A stretch of DNA of 64,000 bases from Lachnospiraceae bacterium MD335 (GTDB lineage Bacteria; Bacillota; Clostridia; Lachnospirales; Lachnospiraceae), in assembly GCA_000403335.2 (NCBI GenBank), contig KE159628.1:661286-725285 (forward strand), written 5' to 3'. The first letter of the stretch is position 1, and each line of letters starts with the position of its first letter. Position numbers and translations under genes: made by a program. Of the stretch, positions 48,119 to 56,140 are shown in pieces. Under the pieces are notes generated by a model. That model was not told the DNA's origin. It did no database searches and worked only from the letters and a program-made list of their open reading frames with translations.

Positions 48119-48538
48119 ATGACAGAGGATGAATTTTTGAAAGAGGAAATCCGCAGGGAGACGGAATATGACAGCATTTCCGGTTATGTGGAAAAACAAA
48201 AGAGGATTAAAAGGGAAGTAAACAGACTAAGGAAATTATTCAAGGAAATAGATGAAAATAAAAAGAAACTGGTGCTTGCAACGATAGATGACGTGGCATT
48301 CCTGACAGTGACGATGCAGGACCTCCGGGAAAATATTGTAAGGGACGGAACAACCGTCGAATACAAGAACGGCGAAAACCAATACGGCACCAAGCAAAGC
48401 CCTGACGCGCAGCTTTACCTTGCGATGTCGCAAAAACAGGCGCAGGCAATGAAGATACTTCTTGACTGTATGCCAAAGTCACAGCCAATACCAAAGAATG
48501 ATGGATTCAATGATTTTTTAGGAGAACGGCATGGATAG
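48119..48538 (+). CDS. Phage terminase small subunit (P27 family)
   Basis: 139 aa from ATG 48119 (alternative starts upstream lie within the ribosome-binding stretch GGGGGG). KRIKREVNRLRKLFKEIDEN, DDVAFLTVTMQDLRENIVRD, ENQYGTKQSPDAQLYLAM match the P27 small-subunit family. Binds the packaging site of the concatemer. Confidence 0.85.
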   Translation: MTEDEFLKEEIRRETEYDSISGYVEKQKRIKREVNRLRKLFKEIDENKKKLVLATIDDVAFLTVTMQDLRENIVRDGTTVEYKNGENQYGTKQSPDAQLYLAMSQKQAQAMKILLDCMPKSQPIPKNDGFNDFLGERHG

Positions 48539-50225
48539 AATCAAATACGCATCCGGTTATAACCCGATACTGGAATACTGGGAGAAAATAGAGCATGGAG
48601 AAATACCCGTATGCAGCAAAACGCGCAGATGGTATAAATACCTTGCTTACATGGTAAAACATCCGACACCGAAAATGACGTACAATCCAAAACGGGCAAA
48701 CCATGTTTTGGAATTTGCGGAAAACTACTGTTGCCTGTCAAAAGGAAAGTGTGCGGGAAAACCCGTGGTTTTGGAGCTTTGGGAAAAAGCCCATTTGGCA
48801 GCAGTGTTCGGGTTTGTGGATGATGAGGGAAACAGGACGTGCAGGGAGTCAGTGCTGATAGTCGGAAAAAAGAACGGAAAATCGCTTCTTGCTTCCGTCG
48901 TAGGTCTGTACATGCTGGTTGGTGACGGAGAAAACGGTCCCGAGGTGTACAGTGCGGCAACCAAACGCGACCAGGCAAAGATAATATGGCAGGAAAGCGT
49001 GCGCATGATCCGGAAATCAAGGGCGCTTGCGAAACGCATAAAATGCAGGGTAGGCGATATATCAAGTGAAAATTTCAATAACGGTGTTTACAAACCGTTG
49101 GCAAGCGATTCGGACAGCCTTGACGGAATGAACATACACTGCGCTCTGATGGATGAGATACACCAGTGGAAAAACGGAAGACCGCTGTATGACATCCTCG
49201 CGGACGGCGTATCGGCGCGCGATCAGCCACTCATCTACATAACCTCGACAGCGGGAACAATCAGGGAGGACATATACGACGCTAAGTATGAGGAGGCGGA
49301 ACACGTCATCAACGGGTTGTTCGACAATAACGGATATAAGGACATCCACTTTTTCCCGTTCATATATGAGCTTGATGAGCGTAAAGAGTGGACGGATAAA
49401 TGCAGGTGGCTGAAGGCAAACCCAAATCTCGGCATATCCAAGAAATGGGATTATCTCGAAGACAAAGTAAACAAGGCGATGGGAAATCCCGCACTGGTCA
49501 AAGACCTTGTATGCAAGGAATTCAATATCAGGGAAACATCAACGGAGGCATGGCTCACGTTTGAACAGCTCAACAACACGGAACTCTTTGACATACTGGA
49601 ATTACAGCCCCGCTATGGCATCGGCGGATGCGACCTGTCAAGCACGACGGATCTTACGAACGCAACCGTGCTGTTCATGGTACCGGACGACAGCAGGATA
49701 TATGTGCTGCAGATGTACTGGCTTCCGGAGGATTTGCTGGAACGCCGTGTGCGGGAGGACAAAATCCCTTATGACCTTTGGAAAGAGCAGGGACTTCTGC
49801 GGACATGCCCGGGGAACCGCGTGCATTACAAATACATCACGGAATGGTTTGCGGAGATACAGAACGATTATGACATATACCTGTACAAATGCGGGTACGA
49901 TTCATGGTCAGCCACATATTTTGTCGAGGACATGAAAGACACATTCGGCGCCGTGGTCATGGAGCCTGTGATACAGGGAAAAAAGACGCTTTCGGGACCA
50001 ATGAAGGCGCTTGGTGCTGACCTTGAGAAGAAAAAAGTGATATACAACAACAATCCGATTCTGAAATGGTGCCTTGGAAACACGTCGGTAGACATTGACA
50101 AAAACGATAACATACAGCCGTGCAAGGGAAATGTCGGAACAAGGCGTATTGACGGACTTGCAGGGCTGCTGGACGCGTATGTCATACTGGAAAACAATTT
50201 AGAGGAATACCAGTCAATCATATAG
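48531..50225 (+). CDS. Phage terminase large subunit
   Basis: 564 aa. Walker A-like SVLIVGKKNGKSLLAS (~110), Walker B-like IHCALMDEIHQW (~200), STAGT motif III and a RNase-H-like nuclease (GIGGCDLSSTTDLTNATVLF, GYDSWSATYFVEDM). This is the HK97 (Terminase_1) group. Overlaps TerS by 8 bp. Confidence 0.95.
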   Translation: MDRIKYASGYNPILEYWEKIEHGEIPVCSKTRRWYKYLAYMVKHPTPKMTYNPKRANHVLEFAENYCCLSKGKCAGKPVVLELWEKAHLAAVFGFVDDEGNRTCRESVLIVGKKNGKSLLASVVGLYMLVGDGENGPEVYSAATKRDQAKIIWQESVRMIRKSRALAKRIKCRVGDISSENFNNGVYKPLASDSDSLDGMNIHCALMDEIHQWKNGRPLYDILADGVSARDQPLIYITSTAGTIREDIYDAKYEEAEHVINGLFDNNGYKDIHFFPFIYELDERKEWTDKCRWLKANPNLGISKKWDYLEDKVNKAMGNPALVKDLVCKEFNIRETSTEAWLTFEQLNNTELFDILELQPRYGIGGCDLSSTTDLTNATVLFMVPDDSRIYVLQMYWLPEDLLERRVREDKIPYDLWKEQGLLRTCPGNRVHYKYITEWFAEIQNDYDIYLYKCGYDSWSATYFVEDMKDTFGAVVMEPVIQGKKTLSGPMKALGADLEKKKVIYNNNPILKWCLGNTSVDIDKNDNIQPCKGNVGTRRIDGLAGLLDAYVILENNLEEYQSII

Positions 50226-50245
50226 CATATGAGGAGGAGGCAAAC

Positions 50246-51571
50246 ATGGGATTTTTTGGGAAAATGAAGCTGTTCAGAAAGCGGGAACCCACGGGGGACG
50301 ATGACCGTATGGACAAGAACATCATGCAGATGGTTACTACGTACGGGGAAAGCTTCTATTCATGGAACGGAAAACTATATGAAAACGACATCGTAAGAGC
50401 CTGTCTGCGACCGAAGGTCAAGGCAGCAGGAAAGCTTGTCGGCAAGCATGTGCGGCAGGATGCATCGGGACTGACGGTCAATCCCGATGCAAACATAAGA
50501 TTCCTGCTTTCGGAACCAAATCCGCTCATGACAGGGCAGCAGTTTCAGGAAAAAGTCGTGACGCAGCTTTGTTTAAACAACAATGCATTTATCCTGATTG
50601 TGCGTGATGAGAATGGGAAACCCCTGCAGCTTTATCCGATCCCCTGCGTGTTATGCGAAACGGAGTATGTAAACGATGAATTGTACCTGAAATTCACGTA
50701 CAGGAACGGAAAGAGCCAAAAATTCCCGTACCGCGAAATCATTCATCTGCGGCAGGATTTCAACGAAAACGACGTATTCGGGGAAAGTCCCGCGAAAGCG
50801 CTGTTTCAGATGATGGAAGTTATCGGGACAATAGATCAGGGCATCATCAAGGCAATAAAAAACAGCGGGATGGTACGGTGGCTGCTGAAATTCACGTCGT
50901 CGCTGCGTCCGGAGGACATTAAGGAAAACGTAAAGAAGTTTGTTGATAATTATCTAAGCATTGAAAGTGACACATGGGGCGCGGCAGGAGTGGACGCAAA
51001 GGCGGACGCGGTACGGATTGAGCCGAAGGACTATGTCCCGAATGCACTGCAGACAAAGGAAACAATCAACCGGATTTATTCGTTTTTCGGCACGAACGAA
51101 AGCATTGTCCAGTCAAAATGGACGGAGGACGAATGGAATGCATACTATGAGTCGGAGATCGAACCGCTTGCAATCCAGTTCGGGGAAACCTACACCGTAA
51201 AGCTGTTCAGCAGGCGTGAACGCGGGTGGAATAATAAAATCATCTTCGAGGCGAGCAACCTTCACTGCGCAAGCCTGTCAACGAAACTGGCTTTCGTGCA
51301 GATGGTTGACCGTGGCGCGATGCTGCCAAACGAGTGGCGTCAGACTATGAACATGGCACCGATCGAGGGAGGGGACCAGCCAATACGCCGCCTTGACACG
51401 CAGGTCGTGGACATGGTCAGGGAGGTACTAAACAAAATGAATGCGGAAAATTGCGCGGTAATGGCAGAGCTTGCAATAAAACTGCTGGATACCGCGGGAA
51501 AGGAAACGGATGAAACACAGAATCAACATCAGGGGCGTAATGATCCCGAACAGTTACAAATGGTACTATGA
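50246..51571 (+). CDS. Phage portal protein (HK97 family)
   Basis: 441 aa. AGGAGGAGG before ATG 50246. FRYRNGKSQKFPYREIIHLRQ, FNENDVFGESP, and NAYYESEIEPLAIQFGETYT are HK97-portal signatures. It forms the dodecameric ring at the capsid vertex that DNA passes through. Its last 62 nt overlap the protease start. Confidence 0.93.
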   Translation: MGFFGKMKLFRKREPTGDDDRMDKNIMQMVTTYGESFYSWNGKLYENDIVRACLRPKVKAAGKLVGKHVRQDASGLTVNPDANIRFLLSEPNPLMTGQQFQEKVVTQLCLNNNAFILIVRDENGKPLQLYPIPCVLCETEYVNDELYLKFTYRNGKSQKFPYREIIHLRQDFNENDVFGESPAKALFQMMEVIGTIDQGIIKAIKNSGMVRWLLKFTSSLRPEDIKENVKKFVDNYLSIESDTWGAAGVDAKADAVRIEPKDYVPNALQTKETINRIYSFFGTNESIVQSKWTEDEWNAYYESEIEPLAIQFGETYTVKLFSRRERGWNNKIIFEASNLHCASLSTKLAFVQMVDRGAMLPNEWRQTMNMAPIEGGDQPIRRLDTQVVDMVREVLNKMNAENCAVMAELAIKLLDTAGKETDETQNQHQGRNDPEQLQMVL

Positions 51572-52217
51572 CTTTTTCGGCGAAGACAGTACATGCCCGA
51601 AAGACGTGCAAAGCATACTTGATGCGGTCAGACAGGGCGACGAGGTGGAAGTATACATTAATTCGCCGGGTGGCGTGATTGACGTGGGTTCTGAAATCTA
51701 TACGCTGCTGAAAGCACAGAAGGATAACATCAAAATCTACATAACGGGCGAGGCGTGCAGCGCCGCTTCCATAGCCGCAATGGCAGGCTACTGCGAAATG
51801 TCACCGACCGCGCTCATGATGGTGCACTGCGTATCAAGCGGAGTCAACGGTAACCATAAGGCGATGGAACACATGGGCGAGGTGTTAAGGACGGCGGATA
51901 AGGCACTCTGCACGGCATACATGGACAAGGCGGGAATGAGTGAGGCAGACGCGCTCGAGATGATGGAGCGTGAAACGTGGCTGACAGCGCAGCAGGCAAA
52001 GGAAAAAGGACTGATAGACAAAATCATGTTCGATGAGCAGGAAGCGGATACGGTACAGATGGTAAACGGGCTTTCTTTCCGACTGCCAACGCAGGAGCAG
52101 ATGGAAAAAGTCAAAAACCTGCTGAATGACATTCCTTCCGAAAGCAGTGACAGGAAGGAGATGCTTATGACGCAGACAAAGTTCAATTATTTAAAAATGA
52201 GAGGAGAACAGCGATGA
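51510..52217 (+). CDS. ClpP-like prohead protease
   Basis: 235 aa. VEVYINSPGGVIDVGSEIYT, GEACSAASIAAMAG with the nucleophile Ser, ALMMVHCVSS with the His, and AKEKGLIDKIM. A ClpP-type head-maturation protease that processes the capsid protein. Starts within the portal gene and overlaps the capsid gene start by 4 bp. Confidence 0.93.
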   Translation: MKHRINIRGVMIPNSYKWYYDFFGEDSTCPKDVQSILDAVRQGDEVEVYINSPGGVIDVGSEIYTLLKAQKDNIKIYITGEACSAASIAAMAGYCEMSPTALMMVHCVSSGVNGNHKAMEHMGEVLRTADKALCTAYMDKAGMSEADALEMMERETWLTAQQAKEKGLIDKIMFDEQEADTVQMVNGLSFRLPTQEQMEKVKNLLNDIPSESSDRKEMLMTQTKFNYLKMRGEQR

Positions 52218-53443
52218 ACAGAAAACAGTACGAGGCAATGAGGAAAAAGCTCATGGACGAAGCACAAGCGCTTATCAATGAGGGAAAGGCAGATGAGGCG
52301 CAGGCGAAAATGGACGAGGTCACCGCGCTTGACGCAAGGTGGGACGCGATTGCGCAGGCAGAGGCAAACTTTAATGCCCTGAACAAAGAGCCGGAATTTG
52401 CAACAGCAGCCATTCCCGTGAATGATAAAACGGGCGGGGAACCCGAAAAGGAAAACGTACTTGACGCATGGGCATCCGAAGACTATCTGAAAGCGTGGGC
52501 AAATACAATACAGGATAAGCCGCTCAGCGCCGAGGAAACGAGAGTGTACCAGTTTGTCAACGAGGCGTATACACATACGACCAAAAACACGGGAGCGGTA
52601 ATCCCGAAGTCGGTTGCCTCAAAAATATGGGAACTTGCGGGGGAAATGTACCCTTATTTCCAGGACGTGCAGAAAACCTATGTAAACGGCATTTTATCCA
52701 TCGTACAGGAAGATGCAAGTTCGGATGCCGCATGGTATGAAGAAGAAACAAAGACGGAAGACGGAGAGGAAACATTCAAGGAGTTTACACTGTCCGGATG
52801 CGAACTGTCAAGGGCAATTACCGTAAGCTGGAAACTCAAGGAAATGGCGATGGACGATTTCATCCCTTATATCCAGCGGAAGATGGCGAAGAAAATGGGA
52901 GCGGCAGCAGGATACGGGGCAACGCATGGAAAAGGGGCGGAGAACAAGAAAAAACCGGAACCGACAGGCGTTGTGACGGTGCTGACGAAAGAAGAAGGTA
53001 CGCCGCAGGTAATTGAATACGACAAAGTGCCTACATTTGCAAACATCACGGCGGCAAGGGCATTAATTAAGAGCGGATACAGCGCAGGATTAAGGATTTA
53101 CGCCAATTCATCCACGATTTGGAACAAAATCGCAAACATCGTGGATGCAAATAAGCGCCCGATTTTTATGCAGGATCCCACGAGCGGCGGCTACAGGGTT
53201 CTCGGTATGGAAGTAAAGGAAGATGACTCCATGGGAGAAGGTGAAATTCTTATCTCAAATGCTTTTGCCGGTTACCATGCAAATATCAATAAGGAAATGA
53301 CAATGCTGCCGGAAGATCATATCAAGGATCGAAAAACGGATTACTGCGGATATGCAATTATGGATGGAAACATTCTTACAAATAAGGCGCACGCTTTACT
53401 GAAACCGAAAAGTCAGACGGATACTGGCGCAGGAAATGTGTAG
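52214..53443 (+). CDS. Major capsid protein (HK97 fold)
   Basis: 409 aa. The coiled N-terminus (YEAMRKKLMDEAQALINEGK) is the delta/scaffolding domain that the upstream protease would remove. The core (YFQDVQKTYVNGILSIVQED, WELAGEMYPYF, GYRVLGMEVKEDDSMGEGEI) follows HK97-capsid layout. AGGAGAACAGCG before ATG 52214. Confidence 0.93.
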   Translation: MNRKQYEAMRKKLMDEAQALINEGKADEAQAKMDEVTALDARWDAIAQAEANFNALNKEPEFATAAIPVNDKTGGEPEKENVLDAWASEDYLKAWANTIQDKPLSAEETRVYQFVNEAYTHTTKNTGAVIPKSVASKIWELAGEMYPYFQDVQKTYVNGILSIVQEDASSDAAWYEEETKTEDGEETFKEFTLSGCELSRAITVSWKLKEMAMDDFIPYIQRKMAKKMGAAAGYGATHGKGAENKKKPEPTGVVTVLTKEEGTPQVIEYDKVPTFANITAARALIKSGYSAGLRIYANSSTIWNKIANIVDANKRPIFMQDPTSGGYRVLGMEVKEDDSMGEGEILISNAFAGYHANINKEMTMLPEDHIKDRKTDYCGYAIMDGNILTNKAHALLKPKSQTDTGAGNV

Positions 53444-53491
53444 GAACATAGAATGCTGATAAAAAACAGTAAATAACAGGAGGATGCCATT

Positions 53492-53812
53492 ATGGAACTG
53501 CTTGAACAGGTAAAAAAATCACAGAGGATTTCACACGACGCGCTTGACGACGTCCTACTGTCAGATATTGAAGCTGCAGCAGGCGAACTTTCAAGGGCAG
53601 GCGTATATCCTTACACGGCGGAAGGGAGCATCATTGAAAACCCGCTGATATGCAAGGCTATAGAATTGTACGTGAAGGGCATGGAGGATTTCGAGGAGAA
53701 AGGCAGCACATACATGGCGTCCTTTGAAAAACTGCGGGACGCGATGGCGCTGAGTGGTGAGTACATTGCGCAACGAATTAATTACACTGATAACGACAAA
53801 AAAGACGCGTAA
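53492..53812 (+). CDS. Head-tail connector (gp6-like)
   Basis: 106 aa. LLEQVKKSQRISHDALDDVL, LSDIEAAAGELSRAGVYPYT, NPLICKAIELYVKGM are the pattern of HK97 gp6-type DNA-packaging connectors. Overlaps the next gene by 59 nt. Confidence 0.82.
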   Translation: MELLEQVKKSQRISHDALDDVLLSDIEAAAGELSRAGVYPYTAEGSIIENPLICKAIELYVKGMEDFEEKGSTYMASFEKLRDAMALSGEYIAQRINYTDNDKKDA

Positions 53813-54080
53813 CGGCAGGGGATTTGAAGAAACCGAAGAAACGGTCAGAAAAGGAATTTTTGCTGAAGTACGCTCCGCAGGAGTCATAGAAAAGTACGAG
53901 GCTCAAAGGGCGGGCATTGACGTATCAGCGATATTCAGGGTTGATACGGATTCGTATAAATCAATGCTGCTTGACGGAAAACGTCCTGATAAAGTGGAGC
54001 ACGACGGAGAGGAGTACAGAATCCATGACGTGCGTAGGAAAGGCTCTTACAAAAAAACCGAAATTGTATGCAAGAGGTAG
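53754..54080 (+). CDS. Head-tail adaptor/head closure protein
   Basis: 108 aa from GTG 53754 (also GTG 53757). TVRKGIFAEVRSAGVIEKYE, FRVDTDSYKSMLLDGKRPDK, EEYRIHDVRRKGSYKKTEIV is the SPP1 gp16 pattern. The position directly after gp6 supports this; the start codon is less certain because of the 59-nt overlap. Confidence 0.78.
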   Translation: MVSTLRNELITLITTKKTRNGRGFEETEETVRKGIFAEVRSAGVIEKYEAQRAGIDVSAIFRVDTDSYKSMLLDGKRPDKVEHDGEEYRIHDVRRKGSYKKTEIVCKR

Positions 54081-54083
54081 CTT

Positions 54084-54530
54084 ATGGCTAAATTTGAGAT
54101 ATTTGACGGGAGGACGGACTTGGATGAGTTGTTTGACATCGATTTTGGTGAAATGGCTGAGGAAGCGTTATTGGAAGCAACTCCGATACTGGAAAAATCA
54201 ATGAAAAAAGCAATTCAGGCATCAATACAGCACGAAGGAGATTCAGAGCTGGTAAAATCCATAAAGCCGAACAAGCCCAAAAGGGCAAAAAACGGTGCAT
54301 ACATCGTGAACGTGACACCGAGGGGATATTCCAAAATAAAAAGATACAACGCAAAAAAAGGAAAAAGGAAGTATCCCGTAAGCAACGCGCTGAAAGCAAT
54401 ATGGAAGGAATACGGGATAGCCGGAAGGCAGCCGCCAAGTCCGTTCCTTGCAAAAGCGACGAACGACGCTAAAAATGATGTGCTGAATGCCATACGGAAA
54501 AAATTTGACGAAAAGGCAGGTAGCGGATAA
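54084..54530 (+). CDS. HK97 gp10-like tail component
   Basis: 148 aa. SMKKAIQASIQHEGDSELVK, YIVNVTPRGYSKIKRYNAKK, WKEYGIAGRQPPSPFLAKAT is a typical gp10-type minor tail component. Starts 4 bp after the previous gene. Confidence 0.82.
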   Translation: MAKFEIFDGRTDLDELFDIDFGEMAEEALLEATPILEKSMKKAIQASIQHEGDSELVKSIKPNKPKRAKNGAYIVNVTPRGYSKIKRYNAKKGKRKYPVSNALKAIWKEYGIAGRQPPSPFLAKATNDAKNDVLNAIRKKFDEKAGSG

Positions 54531-54881
54531 ATGGATTTAACGGAAATACTCATGAAACTGGCAGAAGTGACAGGCATCGAGGTGTATCAGGATATATGTA
54601 CCGACGAGGATGCGGACAGGTACATCACATACGTTTATCAGGATGAAAGACCTGCTCTATGCGGAAACAATGAGGTGCTTGCCGACCAGTGCGACATTTA
54701 CGTCAGCCTGTATACCCCGATAAAATTTGACTATTTTGGGGTAAAGAAAACAATAAGGAACTATTTGGAAGCAAACGAATTTTTGATAAATTCCATCGGG
54801 ACGGGAATCGAAGATGATCATTCAGGTGGGAAAATACGCAGAACAACATTTGACTGTAAATATGCAGAATTCAGGAAATAG
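54531..54881 (+). CDS. Tail terminator/completion protein
   Basis: 116 aa, starting at the base after the preceding stop. TEILMKLAEVTGIEVYQDIC, IYVSLYTPIKFDYFGVKKTI, IRRTTFDCKYAEF resembles head-tail joining gpU-like proteins. Called mainly from its slot before the major tail protein. Confidence 0.68.
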   Translation: MDLTEILMKLAEVTGIEVYQDICTDEDADRYITYVYQDERPALCGNNEVLADQCDIYVSLYTPIKFDYFGVKKTIRNYLEANEFLINSIGTGIEDDHSGGKIRRTTFDCKYAEFRK

Positions 54882-54895
54882 GAGGAAATTACAAT

Positions 54896-55486
54896 ATGGC
54901 ATTTATAGGACTTATGAACCCATATATGGCAAGACTGGTGGATGAAAAAACAAAAAAGTATGAGGACTGCTTCATGTGCGGCAATGCAATGAGCATAAAC
55001 ATAACGCCAAATTATAACGAAGCAAAACTCTACAGCAACAATCATCTGTCAGAATATGTAAAAGAGTTCAAGGATGGAAACATGACACTCGGCACGGACC
55101 GCCTGCCCATAGAAGCATCTAAGGTATGCTTCGGTCATGAAGTCAGTGAAGATGAAAGAGAGGTAACCTATAAGACCGACGATTCGGCAAATTATGTAGG
55201 AGTGGGCTTTTATGCAAATGAGATGGTTGACAACGTGCGCAGATATGTTGCAACGGTGGTTTATAAAGTTAAGTTTGGGGAAGCCTCTAATGAGTATTCT
55301 ACCAAAGGCGATGCTATTGAATTTAAGACGCCAAGTCTTGAAGGGGTTATAGCCGGCATAAGCGGCAATGAGTGGAAAAAGACGAAGGTGTTTGATACGG
55401 AGGACGAGGCTGATAAATGGATAAGAGATATTTTTGGATACAAAGATCCGGCAGAAAGTACAGCACCTTCCGCAGCGGGCGAATAA
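54896..55486 (+). CDS. Major tail protein
   Basis: 196 aa from ATG 54896 with AGGAGG upstream. GLMNPYMARLVDEKTKKYED, FCGHEVS region and YVGVGFYANEMVDNVRRYVA ... with the tail-tube pattern of Siphoviridae TP901-like major tail proteins. The C-terminal acidic tail (STAPSAAGE) is common in this family. Confidence 0.85.
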   Translation: MAFIGLMNPYMARLVDEKTKKYEDCFMCGNAMSINITPNYNEAKLYSNNHLSEYVKEFKDGNMTLGTDRLPIEASKVCFGHEVSEDEREVTYKTDDSANYVGVGFYANEMVDNVRRYVATVVYKVKFGEASNEYSTKGDAIEFKTPSLEGVIAGISGNEWKKTKVFDTEDEADKWIRDIFGYKDPAESTAPSAAGE

Positions 55487-55515
55487 AATGAGTGGATAAC
55501 AAGGAGGACGGGCAA

Positions 55516-55941
55516 ATGACCGGACATATGAAAACAGTAACACTTGCGGGAAAGGAATACCCCATCCGGTGCAACATTAATGTACTGATGGAAGTTCAGG
55601 AGCAGTTTGATACAGTACCGAATTTTGAAATGATGATAACAGGAGTGAAGCTTGCGCAGGACGCAGCAGGAAACACGATTACAGACGCAGACGGAAACCT
55701 AATATTCAAAAGGTGCGATCCGTCGTTAAAGGCGATAGCTGCGATTCTTCCCTGCATGCTTGCGGAAGCAGCCGGAAACAGCCGGAAAAGAGAACTGAAT
55801 GAGGCACTTGACGCTATTCAGAATGTGGAATTTGACCTGTACGACACAGCGCTGCGGATGGGCGAGGAGCTGGCAAAATGTTTCGCAAGAAAAAACGCAT
55901 CATCCGCCAAAGGGACAGGGGAAACGGAAACGAAAAAATAG
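55516..55941 (+). CDS. Tail assembly chaperone (G-like)
   Basis: 141 aa from ATG 55516 with AAGGAGGACGGGC upstream. LAGKEYPIRCNINVLMEVQE, ILPCMLAEAAGNSRKRELNE fit the first tail chaperone. Near its end lies the slippery heptamer A-AAA-AAC (55890-55896), so a fraction of ribosomes would shift -1 into the next frame and make the GT-like fusion. Confidence 0.88.
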   Translation: MTGHMKTVTLAGKEYPIRCNINVLMEVQEQFDTVPNFEMMITGVKLAQDAAGNTITDADGNLIFKRCDPSLKAIAAILPCMLAEAAGNSRKRELNEALDAIQNVEFDLYDTALRMGEELAKCFARKNASSAKGTGETETKK

Positions 55942-56129
55942 ACTTTTGGCGGATAATGGCGCAGGGTTTACACATGGGACTGACAAAGCAGGAGACGGAA
56001 TGTCTATATATGGGTGAATACATGGATTTGTTTGACGCATACAAGGAAATCCACAACATGGAAGTCAAAAAAATGCTGTACGTGCTTCCGGATAGAATGG
56101 ATGAACCCGTAAGCATGCTTGATATGTAG
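55878..56129 (+). CDS. Tail assembly chaperone frameshift partner (T-like)
   Basis: 83 aa if begun at ATG 55878, but the -1 frame is entered at 55896 by frameshift. FWRIMAQGLHMGLTKQETEC, LYMGEYMDLFDAYKEIHNME is the conserved part of the gpT-like domain. Independent initiation has no clear ribosome binding site. Confidence 0.82.
   Translation: MFRKKKRIIRQRDRGNGNEKIDFWRIMAQGLHMGLTKQETECLYMGEYMDLFDAYKEIHNMEVKKMLYVLPDRMDEPVSMLDM
55890..55896 (+). promoter_or_regulatory. -1 ribosomal frameshift site
   Basis: In the chaperone frame the codons are AGA AAA AAC, giving the canonical X-XXY-YYZ heptamer A-AAA-AAC. After a -1 slip the next codons are CGC ATC ATC CGC, exactly the frame of the following gene. 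Fusion product of about 204 aa (127 + 77). Confidence 0.85.
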
Positions 56130-56140
56130 GAGGACAGGGC

